The translations under genes and the position numbers were made by a program. From Acanthaster planci (Eukaryota > Echinodermata > Asteroidea > Valvatida > Acanthasteridae): a stretch of DNA of 64,000 bases. Shown here piece by piece: positions 47,001 to 54,898 of this stretch; position 1 is the stretch's first letter; each line of letters begins with the position of its first letter. The stretch covers positions 2,795,322 through 2,859,321 of the forward strand of contig NW_019091358.1 of assembly GCF_001949145.1 (NCBI RefSeq). Reading direction: 5' to 3'. The notes below the pieces were generated by a model. That model did not search any database and was not told the DNA's origin. It saw only the letters and a program-made list of their open reading frames with translations.

Positions 47001-50000
47001 ACAAGTAAAGTATTCATCGAAAAATCGATCAATTTACATGAATTAATTACGATTGTTCGGTATACAATAATGTTTATGAGTGCAGTGAGAATGTTTTCAT
47101 GAGGTGACACACGAAATGTTCCCAATCGCCAGGCGGAGCCGGGTGGAATGGACTTTATCACCTTTCACCGAATGAAATTGTTCTTACCATTGCACAAATG
47201 TGAAACAGTCATCATTTGGTTTTTACAATTCCTAGATGAATACTTATCATTATTTCCTCTTAGTGTTGGAGAATAAACGGTCCTCGCGTCCTTCATTTCG
47301 TGGAAAGGATTAATTTGTATCCGAAGCACGCCACCGCACTGGCAATACTGTGCGATGTTAGACTGTTTTTCGTTCCATACGTTATTTTCTTAGTTCTTAC
47401 GGGGAATGATACACATGTACAAGAAATGAGGCTGAGAACCATGCAGTCAAGTGAAATGAAGTTCTATTTAATGGGTACCGTTGAATGGAACGAATAATTC
47501 CATGACATGTGATCAACGATCCGCCAATAGATGACGAGGATTTATGCAGGTATTATTTAATACATGATACGCACAACGCAGACTGGCAACCAATCCGCAG
47601 CGACGGTGCATTATTTAGACAACTCAAGTCAGTTTGGCCAAGCACGGAAAATTCTTATAAAAATCGATAACGCTCTGTCAGTCTTACTACACGGATGCAA
47701 GTATGGTTTCAGTGGAAAGCTGATAACCAATCAATAATGATTAAACCAGTCTGAGATCAAAATCGCAACGATAAAGCTTAGAATTGTTTGCAAACACCCT
47801 GTATTGTGGTGTACAAACCTTCGCAATAGCCAGTTCGTGAGCTGTATTCGTAACCCTGGTTGCAGACACAAACACATCGGTCCGGCATGAGGTACGAGTT
47901 CCTTTCACATGTGCGTCGGCAGGCACCTGCAACACGGGAGAACAAAAAAAGGAAAATGTTTTAAAGGCCAGAATGTTGGCCGATCAGCGGTTGAAAGAGG
48001 GGCAGAACATTGGAGGGGAATTTTGTGAACAACTACATGTGCTCATTAGGTTTGCAGTTATCAATTCAGGCTAGTGAGACTGGGCGTTTCATTCAGAAAC
48101 CTGAGAGATGAATTTCGATTGAAGGGGGATTGTTAGTTAGAATTCTCTGGTTATAAAAAGGGAGGTGTCTAGGACTTATTACATGAGTCCATGGGTCCCC
48201 AAGATAAACAAAGGATGAAATTTAAAAAAAAATTGAAATGGTAATGGGTCATTCTATAATTCTGGGTCCAAAAGTGTGAAATTTTTTTGTCCCTGTTACA
48301 CCTGACCTGTGTTATTTGACATGGAAATGTCACTGAAATTGATTTCAAACTATTTCTCTTTGGCAATTAATTTACATTGATTCATCACTCGTGGAAATTA
48401 TAGAATTGTTCTGAACTTACAATATCATATGTCAGATATGACAGGGACACGAAAACAACTGGACCCCTAATTTATAGAATGACACAATTCCTCATTCACC
48501 GGCAACTTGGGGAGTGTACGATGTTGAGGGGTCTGTTTGCAGTGTTGGTGCCCTGGTTGTGGTTGTCGTCGGTGCTCGTGTCGTCGGCTGTTGAGGAGAT
48601 GGGAGAATATTGTGTGAGATATACACATTGTGACCATGGATTATGACACGCTTTCCGGGCAGTATTTGTTTTATTACGCTCGTGTGTGGTGATACATTGT
48701 ACTTTCCTATGAGAACACTTTTGACAGTCTTGAAAGAGGACTAGTCTTCACGTCTTGTGGAAGCTTTCCCGGACATCAATTCCCTTTGAAAAATCTCCGT
48801 AGCCACGATTATAGCCTTTAATTAAGTCGACTTTCTACACCGTGCATTTTTTTTTAATCCTCCAGTCACCAAGCAAATGGCTGTCAGTCAGTCAGTCAGC
48901 CATAGCTGTTGTCAGCTGTTTGCGCAAAATGGATTTTCTTTAACTTGTTTCGCAGGGAGACCAGTCCAACTTCAGAAGTTGGGAAACTAAGCCTTGGTCT
49001 CTCAGAAGTTCTTGGTTTTTTTTCTTGGTGCTCTCCCTATAAATAAAATTACTTGGCAGAGTAGGTTGCCTGTGGCCAAACTTGTGCTTTTCCTTTCCGT
49101 AACCATATGGAGAAGTATCCAGGGCGTGTGGCCACAAGAATATCTTACTCTTCTGGTTGCCCCGTCATTTCACACTTTATCTCTGAAAGTAATGCCTAGA
49201 AATCGTCCATAGCACGTCATCATGAACTAACTCAAAAGCTTCCAGCCTTTATTGGGGGCGTGGGCGCCCTTTCTTAGCGCCCACGTCTCACAAGCATACA
49301 ACAACCACAGTGACCACGGCAGCGGCACCAGGCTGAGTTGTTGTCACGATGCTGAAATATTCTGAATTCCATGATGCAGAGAGGCAAACCAAAACTGCGG
49401 TGGTTTAATGCTCGTATTCTGCCAACTGATGGTGTACATAGAATGCTGTCCAGACACTCGAAAACTTCACATGTGCAACTTTTGTGACAGGAAGAAGATT
49501 GTTTCACCAAGGGTGATCGATTCGGAATCGGTGACATGTATTTTGCTCTTTGCAGCAGTGCTAGTTTTCAACTTTGCTAGTCTGCTCTAACTTTCTCATC
49601 AGTGCTAGGAGTTCTTTGGCTGATCCGCCGGAAAAAAATCTACACCACTAGCAAAGCGCAAGTTTGTGAGCGATTTATTTGCTAATTCTATCCATTGGAG
49701 TTCCTGAGGGTCGCCATTGTAATATGTTCAAAGAAGACAATGAAGACCGAAGAGTGTTGAGGATAAAGTACAGCCTTGTCTGATCCCGAAATTGTTTTAA
49801 AATGCTTTCGTTGAACAAAGTTCTTCGATATCATCGTTTGCAGTTTAACGTATAGTGTACTTTCTTATTATGGAGGTCTTGAAGTTGGTACTCGGTAATA
49901 TTTCCTTTTACATGGCAAGGAACCATTGAAAAAGTGAAATTCCATTCCTTTATTGTTCACAGAGTTCAGACACGGCAATAGTTGACATATAAATGTGGTA

Positions 50001-53000
50001 GCAGCCTGGTAATCACTAATCAGTGTATTTTTTGCACATACATGTATCATGTGCAAATCAAAGATGTATCCTGACGTATTCCTACTGATTCCAAACCGTG
50101 CCTATGCTTCGTCAAGCGTAGCTTTCACTTGATAACCGATCCTTTAAGAAGAACCTGCAGTAACTTTATTAGGGAGCGAAATTAGTCTGATTGTTTTGAG
50201 GTCCCTTCCTTTTTCTTGAAAGTTCCCTTCCTAGATATGGGATTCAGAGTCGATTTTGTCCATTGCGCTCTCCACTACCCATAAATCTAGTTGTAAATTC
50301 TGATTTTCCAAGTTTTTGAACCTCTAGCACTTCATATTTCTGGGAATTGAATAAACAAAACACCAGCTTATATATTGTAAAACAACATTCGTTCGAATAG
50401 AAGCAAGGAGTTGATCATCAATTACAGCAATTTATTTTTTTAAATCGTCCTGGGAAAGCGTCATTGCGGTATCAGGCATATTGATGCAATGGTATATAGC
50501 TTCCCGTGGGATGTTGGACACTGACACACGTCATTCCGGAACTTATTGTTCCATTGTTTGAGAATACACTCATTGTCATTTTGTAGCTCTATTCATCTCT
50601 GACGAAGGGTCTCCTACGTAGTCAGTTGCGAAAAATCGTACTTTCATGTCTCAAAGGAGAAAAGAAGCAAGTTGAATTTTGTACCGAAGTTCTCTGTTAG
50701 GGAACCGATAATAGAAATTGTGAATAAATTTTCCAGATAACAGAGCGGAGATAAATGAAAAAAATGCTTATCCTGCTTTATTTTTGTAACCTCAGTTAAA
50801 ACTCCATAATAATGATCAACCTGTAGGCCCTATAGGCCCAAAGAAATAAAATTATTCCTTTTCCTTCAGTATGCAGAAAGAGTATAATCTCGAGGACAGC
50901 GACCCATGGGTTTGTTTTAAAAGATGAACTGTGGGCGTTTGCACCTTCAAGTCGGCTGGTAAATTTCCACCCAATCATCCATTTTCCCAGAAATATTGAT
51001 GACGTGGATGTGAAACACAGGGGTCGAAAGAGAGTAGAGAGCATTTTTGGCACTTATTGTGTGAAATAAGACACAAGACGGATATCCCCAGCTTGGGCAT
51101 GGTGTACATGTGGTTTTCTATGGTGACCTGATCGAGGTCATTGGTGACCTGAGTGAGGTCGTGTCCTCGAGTTTGTGAAGCCCCACGTTCTGCGTGCGTA
51201 GCAGGCCCAGAGTAGCAACAAGCGGGAATTCCAGGGGGCAACGTGAAGCCCCACGTTCTGCGTGGGTATCAGACCCAGAGTAGCAGCAGGCGGGAATTCC
51301 AGGAGGCGACGCCGAAGTGAGCTGGACATAACGATTAATTGGCTAAACGAGTCTGGTGAGATGCGTGGACGTGGAGAGAGTGAGGCTGTTGGCATGGAAT
51401 GATAAGTGGTGAAGAGGTTCTGTTGGTTACAGGGGATTGATTTGGGTCAGAGGAGATGGATGAATTAGGCTAATCCTCAAGCATGATCACTTGCTTAAAG
51501 AAACCACTGAAGAAAGACTTTATGAAACTGAAACTCATAAGGAGAAGAAAGAAACGGATAAAAGATGGAAGTTTATTCTTTCTTGTAGAAAGATTATAGC
51601 ATGAAGACAGACAGTGGAGAGCTAAACAATAGTAGGCATTTCTACGCTATAGATTTTACTGTTGCACTGAGTGAAACCAGCCCAAAGTCAGGAAACCAGT
51701 TGAAGGGGAGAACACCTTCGAAGGTTTAAGTAGAGAGAAACCTTCGAATCACAGTTTCATCGAACAAAGAGAAACAGAGGCACTGGTTTCGACGAATGGA
51801 TTGGCGTAAATATCTGCAAAAAGTGTCTCCTAAAGTATGTCTTGTTTTGTTGAGTGAACTTTACTAGGCCTCGGAGTAGCCCTCTTTCTTACAAAGATAA
51901 CCATGAGTGAATAATTCACTTGGATGGTCTGTTTGCTGCATTGTGGGATTTCCAGCCTATTGAATTAATTGTGAGGATGCGCGAGTTTACCGTACGTTGT
52001 TTGAACTGTAAAACCAAATAAGCCCCTGATGTTACGTATCCAAGCTTCACATTTGCTCACTGTGTCAGTTTTTGTCTAATTAGCAAAATTATGACATTTA
52101 AAAGGTAAATCGTTCTGGTCCTTACATCAGTTTCTGTGTGAAGTAGTTACACCGCCACTGGTTGCTATGGAAATAACCGGAGGCCATGCCAACTGGGTTG
52201 CAGCCCAAGGGGTTCATGGTCAACTAGCGACAAGGCATGGACGGAAACGTTACCATTGTGGTTGCACAACTGCACTGCAATTAAAGATACCCACTTTCCG
52301 GTTTCGGCAACGTCGTCCAACAACTGTCTTAAATTCAGTTTTGGTAACGAATTCAGGACGACTGACCATGAAAATGGTGCAGGCCTAGACATTAGAGGAA
52401 CTACGAGTAGACGAGTGGGCAGTGACTGATTCAATGACCAAATATGAAAGCTGTGGCCCTAGTAAATCAAAGTACACTATGTGTGTGTCACTATATTGAT
52501 CTTTATACTTACATGTACATGTAGATCCAAAGCAGTTCAACATAAATGAACTTATGGTGGCTTTCATAAGACGGCTCAGAATGTCTACCCCATGACTCGG
52601 CTTTCCCCCTCGACAAACCAAAATCAAAAGAAGCCTGCCTAGGGCATTCGTTTCACTTGTGACGGTCATCACGCATATATAATACAGGCAGAGTGAAGGC
52701 AAATTCTATAGCCAAATTCTAAAGCCAGCATATTTTACAGAATTTTTCCAACCAGATGAGCATCCGTTTGGAACTACATGTAATTTAAGTTTCCAAATAC
52801 ATGGTTACTCAATAACATCTCCTGTACCGTTGAGCTCATCGTAACCCTAACAGATTTGATGGGGTATAGCTCCATGGGTTTACTAAGCAAGGAGCGTCTC
52901 ACCGTGTATATTTAATGAGCAAAGGCATCCTGTATAAAAAAAAATGCAAATTCAGCGGAGATAGTTTGAGGCAAGTGTGCTGGAACTTCATGGTACAGTA

Positions 53001-54898
53001 CTCTCGCGGAGGCGTGGATTTAGAGGAGACTTGCGCGACGTGTTAGAAATCATCGCATAACTGCGTGGAATGGTCTCTCATCATCTTGAAATTAGAAAAT
53101 CACCGTTCTGGAGCGTCGACTAGAATAACATGGGTCGAAATGTCCCCATGAGTTATTTTGCTTGATGGTTGTTTGTCCATGCGCTCTCTCCCCAGATGGT
53201 TCATGATCTGCTCTGTTCGGCTTAGGTAATGTCATCATCACGGCTGGATGCTTCTCACTCTGTAGAATTTTCACATCGCGAACTCGTCCTGTACAATTTC
53301 GATTCTTCTATACGCAATGAGAAAAAGATTACGCACTGCGAACTTGGAATATTGTAAATCGACTAGATTACGTCCTGGAATCCACTCGAAGTCGTCTTTT
53401 TGACAAATACAAGTATCCAAACCTCCAAGAAAGATCTTTAAGCAGATAAGGCAGTTTGTTAATGGACCAGTCTTAATTAAAGGTTGTGAAACATATCTTT
53501 CAACGCCGAAGCTTTAAAAAACTGAATGTTTGAGAGTAAGAAGAACCCGATTTCATCATTTTTAACCCCCCCATGTTGTACTTCGGGAATCTTCGTTCTC
53601 GTGTATAAAAGAAAGACACAAATCTGCATTCCAAATATCTTTATCTCCATCTGCATTCACTTTTTCGAGTACTAACGACTTTTTTCCAAACACCTGCCGA
53701 AGTATTTGGGACCTTTTTGGGACAGCAGAGTGTCTAGTCACTAAATTCCCACTAACTTGGCCATACCTGTCTTAACACACATGGGATTCATAGATTTATT
53801 CAGCACCTGTTATCAATGGCCGTGTACCAGTGCACTTCAAAGAAATACAACATTCGGAGGGTCGATTCGATTCGATCAAGCCCTGGTACTCCGAGGGGCT
53901 AGCCCTCTGGCTGACCATGACCTCAAGTCGAGACTACAACTAAAAACAACGTGAAACTTAAAGAGAGCGGGCAGATTCAGAAAGAAAGTTTAAAGTCACT
54001 TTCACCAGGAACTTTCGTTGGCGTCCATATTTTATAGCATGTTATCATCTGCTGATTCTCCAGCAAGAACAGGAATTTCTTCTAGGTTTGAATACTTTTT
54101 CAGCATGGGTTCTTGATAGTCATGGTCCTTCACAACAGTTTAAGAGAACCAGTAACTGAACCATCAACTGAGCATTATGAAATACTTAATAGTCCACATA
54201 CTACCCTCATTTTCTCTCCCGCCCTACTGACCACCATTTACTTTGTAGCCTCATCTTAAATATGTCGAGAAGAATCAGACGCCCTCTAGTAAAGGCAAAG
54301 CGATTTAGGGATTTTGTCGCCCATCGGAAATCAGAAAGTTTAACAATCCAGTTTCCATTGGATACAAGGGATTGGTTGGGAATCAGAGCTGTGAGGTGTA
54401 AGTTGGATTTTTTAAAAGTTGTCTCATTTTTTACTCATATTTATGTGGCTTTTAAATATAGTTTTTGTCATATTGGTATGTTAGTGTCTTGTATTTTTAA
54501 TAATGGAATAACACTTTTCACGTATTCATGGCCAATAAATGAAATTAAAACTGTTCTAGCTCTAAGTAGACAGTTATAACAGAATTAATATGATGATGAT
54601 ACCTACAACTTTTAGTACAAGCCAGATTTAATGTAGCTCCGTTCCATGCCCTACATCCATGCATATTTATATCCTATTTTCGAGCGGAAATTCATTTCAT
54701 GTAAGTTTATCCTTGAAAAGGAATCTGCCACAGGTGTTTAAAGATGTATCATAATTATATTTGTAAATTAAATTAGAAAATCCGAACACTTAGGCCTACC
54801 TTAACTTTGGGCTTCTTACGCTTTCTCTTTTTACCGTCTGCCGTTTGCACCAGTACAAGCACGCACAACAGGAGTATGAGCAATGATCTGAGCTTCAT
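22901..54898 (-). CDS. Giant secreted EGF/LDLa/ShKT protein with zincin-like domain
   Basis: This is a large extracellular protein of about 2,260 residues built from at least 25-27 exons. Exons in transcription order: 54800-54898, 48500-48587, 47819-47926, 46580-46720, 44212-44322, 42891-43043, 41926-42030, 41254-41394, 40268-40384, 39877-39996, 39124-39249, 37702-38460, 37175-37228, 36517-36552, 35959-36093, 34882-34932, 34483-34593, 33806-33991, 30318-33356, 29314-29688, 28659-28781, 28329-28445, 27735-27869, 27449-27580, 26821-26943, then 26273-26388 or 22901-23011. All joins keep frame, and after the first intron every one is phase 1. Order: signal peptide, Pro/Thr linker, six EGF-like, two LDLa, one ShKT, zincin-like domain, then about 22 ShKT with a mucin-like stretch. 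ShKT and EGF modules usually mediate binding or ion-channel/protein contacts; no function is inferred here. The final 3' end is uncertain. Very small exons may be missing, for instance in the 6.2-kb first intron. Confidence 0.82.
26273..26388 (-). CDS. Possible terminal exon A: ShKT module ending at TAG
   Basis: It reads CIDTDDSLCLELASKGQC, VADPGTMLAY and CPKTCNMCF, then TAG TAA in frame. A strong donor (TTTTTA|GTAAGT) overlaps the stop codon, but it leaves a phase that reads into a stop in the exon at 22901. So this is most simply a terminal coding exon, alternative to 22901-23011. Confidence 0.6.
26821..26943 (-). CDS. Exon 25: ShKT module
   Basis: It reads CADTKRDCSKWAEAGECDTN, KNYMTIH and CAKSCNKC, six Cys, phase 1-1, donor TCAG|GTGAGC. 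It can be spliced in frame to either of the two downstream ShKT exons. Confidence 0.85.
27449..27580 (-). CDS. Exon 24: ShKT module with shifted last cysteine
   Basis: It reads CVDDGDYCAELALEGECETD, REWMKDH and CCHSCSLM. As in exon 22, a Cys is gained right after the fourth Cys and the sixth is lost. The acceptor ATGAAG|TT was selected because only it gives an open frame from the previous phase. Confidence 0.75.
27735..27869 (-). CDS. Exon 23: ShKT module
   Basis: It reads CVDKDERCVQLRKDGACNFD, REWMLEH and CRMSCEAC, six Cys, with a short Asn-containing tail before AACA|GTAAGT. Confidence 0.85.
28329..28445 (-). CDS. Exon 22: ShKT module with shifted last cysteine
   Basis: It reads CLDSFDNCTQWAEDGECDGN, PVWMRIN and CCLTCLER. 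The sixth Cys is missing, and an extra Cys follows the fourth one directly. The exon is phase 1-1 and otherwise normal. Confidence 0.82.
28659..28781 (-). CDS. Exon 21: ShKT module
   Basis: It reads CADNYEKCPKWKEEGECDYD, VDWMRSN and CKRSCGLC, six Cys, phase 1-1, donor AAAG|GTAAGT. Confidence 0.88.
29314..29688 (-). CDS. Exon 20: linker plus two ShKT modules
   Basis: A Ser/Thr-rich linker of about 45 residues precedes two complete ShKT modules, CADSNANCEYWGSIGEC... ending CQKTCHTC and CYDDYGPACEGWANIGEC... ending CRKSCHTC. It is phase 1-1, donor GAAG|GTAACA. Confidence 0.88.
30318..33356 (-). CDS. Exon 19: 3039-nt exon, ten ShKT modules and mucin-like stretch
   Basis: A single exon of 1013 codons. 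Seven ShKT modules come first, most with the WAxxGxC and NPxWM cores. A Ser/Thr/Pro-rich segment without Cys follows at roughly 30896-32268, about 460 residues, likely O-glycosylated. Three more ShKT modules come last. Modules 6, 9 and 10 of the exon share GGC, MLPxC and SCNSC, pointing to recent duplication of one module type. Entry (ACAG|AT) and exit (GAAG|GTGTGT) are phase 1. Most other exons of the gene carry one module each, so this exon stands out. Confidence 0.9.
33806..33991 (-). CDS. Exon 18: acidic linker plus ShKT module 4
   Basis: About 30 acidic residues (Asp/Glu/Asn-rich) precede CVDSHFLCEINAKAGECTTN, EFWMRKH and CPLSCHFC. It is phase 1-1 and ends at CATAG|GTAAGC. Confidence 0.85.
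34483..34593 (-). CDS. Exon 17: ShKT module 3
   Basis: It reads CQDADDQCLQWVQEGRCETH, AGWMEIF and CEKSCSMC, six Cys in ShKT spacing, phase 1-1. Confidence 0.85.
34882..34932 (-). CDS. Exon 16: 17-residue linker
   Basis: It encodes GPSIELGRDDEGNIKFK between CTCTCAG and AAAG|GTGAGA in phase 1-1. No domain is present. Confidence 0.5.
35959..36093 (-). CDS. Exon 15: ShKT module 2
   Basis: It reads CRNLHHECPQWKNDGGCQNN, AVWMSTH and CPKSCGTC, then an acidic Pro/Glu linker. It is a complete six-Cys ShKT in a phase 1-1 exon. Confidence 0.85.
36517..36552 (-). CDS. Exon 14: 12-residue acidic linker
   Basis: A 36-nt exon between TTTCAG and GACG|GTAAAA encodes DRQLDPDTMAED. It is phase 1-1. It is small, so it is supported only by splice sites and phase. 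Confidence 0.45.
37175..37228 (-). CDS. Exon 13: short linker after the zincin-like domain
   Basis: It encodes about 18 residues (KIYTEQIRMNCNERGEP) in phase 1-1. The Cys may pair with the last Cys of exon 12. The donor is CCAG|GTGAGT. Confidence 0.6.
37702..38460 (-). CDS. Exon 12: zincin-like domain with HTMAH instead of HExxH
   Basis: One exon encodes 253 residues. Landmarks are IPILGTARANEDA, a basic helix CYVVRFLLADRRDLREAL, RIAVMDDDEVTVNIPEHSHL, RGLGGTLHIPVASGATENLI, the motif FVHTMAHTI (HTMAH at 37988-38002), LLGAYVNARKTDLW and EYFAQGVMSFF (37862 downward). From memory, this matches a family of secreted zincin-like proteins with the blocks IPEH, RGLGG, ENLL, VHEFAHxI and EYxAEGVQSxF. 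Both zinc-ligand His and the downstream Glu are kept, but the general-base Glu of HExxH is Thr. It is therefore probably catalytically dead, perhaps zinc-binding. Family name not assigned; the fold assignment rests on motif order only. Confidence 0.75.
39124..39249 (-). CDS. Exon 11: ShKT module 1
   Basis: It reads CKDEKDECHAWRNRGECESN, PGWMNWN and CRESCKTC, six Cys in ShKT spacing. The chosen donor is GGCACAG|GTTCAG (phase 1). A phase-0 donor at 39095 would also be open, but phase 1 fits the next exon with a better acceptor. Confidence 0.8.
39877..39996 (-). CDS. Exon 10: LDL-receptor class A module 2
   Basis: It reads VCRPDQFSCANGRAC, then RCNGENDCLDFSDELDC, a full LDLa module with conserved Phe-Ser-Cys and Asp-Cys-x-Asp-x-Ser-Asp-Glu. 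Confidence 0.9.
40268..40384 (-). CDS. Exon 9: LDL-receptor class A module 1
   Basis: It reads ECFDYEILCDHGNQC and then ICDGYSDCSDGSDERQ, the LDLa pattern with the calcium-cage acidic residues of DCSDGSDE. The sixth Cys codon is split across the intron and completed by the first two bases of exon 10, which independently supports the join. Confidence 0.9.
41254..41394 (-). CDS. Exon 8: calcium-binding EGF module 3
   Basis: The module starts DRDEC and has CENTPGSYTCTCPTG and a final TC. It closes the third EGF-like/cbEGF pair. A short Ser-rich tail precedes the donor SSSG|GTAAGA. Confidence 0.85.
41625..41774. mobile_element. 150-bp MITE-like element
   Basis: The left end CATTAACCCTCCTGTTTTAG and the reverse complement of the right end CATTAACCCTCCTATGCTAA match over the first 13 bases and loosely beyond. 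There is no coding capacity. It lies in the intron between the exons at 41926 and 41254. Confidence 0.6.
41926..42030 (-). CDS. Exon 7: EGF-like module 3 (CxCxC type)
   Basis: A phase 1-1 exon reading PCFGKCPG, then NCNCMCETGFVYG and a final EC. It is the third copy of the CxCxC EGF-like type in this gene. Confidence 0.75.
42594..42823. mobile_element. MITE-like element with GTGGCGTGGCTAG end
   Basis: The left end reads AGCAGTGGCGTGGCTAGGAT. The right end, reverse-complemented, reads AGCTGTGACGTAGCCACAGG. The interior is G-rich, with GGGGGCAC runs. The CAGTGGCGTAGC-type end is common in animal non-autonomous DNA transposons. It lies 68 bp from the cbEGF exon at 42891. Confidence 0.5.
42891..43043 (-). 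CDS. Exon 6: calcium-binding EGF module 2
   Basis: The module starts DINEC and contains CEHGCINTEGSFMCYC with GF and a final TC, a complete cbEGF. A short Pro-rich tail (PSPPPDPS) links it to the next exon. Confidence 0.85.
44212..44322 (-). CDS. Exon 5: EGF-like module 2 (CxCxC type)
   Basis: A phase 1-1 exon with SCRGLVCF, then RCRCWCSDPGLTY and a final KC. It has the same C-x-C-x-C core as exons 3 and 7, with an acidic insert in the first loop. Confidence 0.7.
46580..46720 (-). CDS. Exon 4: calcium-binding EGF module 1
   Basis: The module starts DIDEC and continues with GSYYCIC and PVGY, six Cys in all, the classic cbEGF signature. Asp/Glu at the start plus the Ser-Tyr-Tyr position fit calcium binding. 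The exon is symmetric phase 1-1. Confidence 0.85.
47819..47926 (-). CDS. Exon 3: EGF-like module 1 (CxCxC type)
   Basis: A phase 1-1 exon with six Cys: C-x3-C, then C-V-C-V-C-NQGY, then a final C. The C-x-C-x-C core followed by x-x-Gly-Tyr is an EGF-like variant without the calcium-binding N-terminus. Confidence 0.75.
48248..48483. mobile_element. 236-bp MITE-like element with about 45-bp inverted repeats
   Basis: The left arm begins GTCATTCTATAATTCTGGGT and passes through TGTCCCTGTTACA. The right arm, reverse-complemented, begins GTCATTCTATAAATTAGGGG and passes through GTGTCCCTGTCATA. It ends 17 bp from exon 2 (48500), next to that exon's donor. Confidence 0.75.
48500..48587 (-). CDS. Exon 2: Pro/Thr-rich linker
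   Basis: It follows a CAACAG acceptor in phase 0 and ends GCCG|GTGAAT in phase 1. It encodes about 29 residues reading PTTRAPTTTTTRAPTLQ and on, a typical O-glycosylated linker. A MITE-like element starts 17 bp beyond its donor. Confidence 0.65.
48950..49790 (-). mobile_element. Degenerate LINE (non-LTR retrotransposon) remnant
   Basis: The minus strand carries a decayed reverse-transcriptase 3' half. At 49790-49730 it reads GIRQGCTLSSTLFGL, then NLRFA in place of NLRFADD. Around 49310-49190 it reads YACETWALR and FMMTCYGRFLGITFRDKV, close to the usual C-terminal block (CETWTLR, MRCYRRxLGISxRD). At 49140-48960 a tail follows with ILVATRP and further family-like blocks. Frames are broken by stops and shifts, so it is inactive. 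It lies in intron 1 of the giant ShKT gene, on the same strand. Confidence 0.7.
51121..51310. repeat. 21-bp and 68-bp tandem duplications
   Basis: Two 21-bp copies starting TGGTGACCTGA lie at 51121 and 51142. They are followed by two 68-bp copies starting GTGAAGCCCCACGTTCTGCG at 51175 and 51243, which differ at about ten positions. All lie in intron 1 of the giant gene. Confidence 0.85.
54800..54898 (-). CDS. Exon 1: signal peptide plus basic segment
   Basis: The start ATG is at 54896-54898. The 33 codons give MKLRS, then a hydrophobic core LLILLLCVLVLVQTA, a likely signal-peptidase site near TADG, and a strongly basic KKRKRKKPKVK segment. The exon ends in phase 0 at AAG|GTAGGC. A secreted start fits the disulfide-rich modules that follow. 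Confidence 0.75.

Noticed and set aside
52165-52434. Overlapping open frames on both strands around 52.2-52.4 kb
   Set aside because: Neither resembles a known family, and no splice partners are in phase with the giant gene whose intron 1 contains them.
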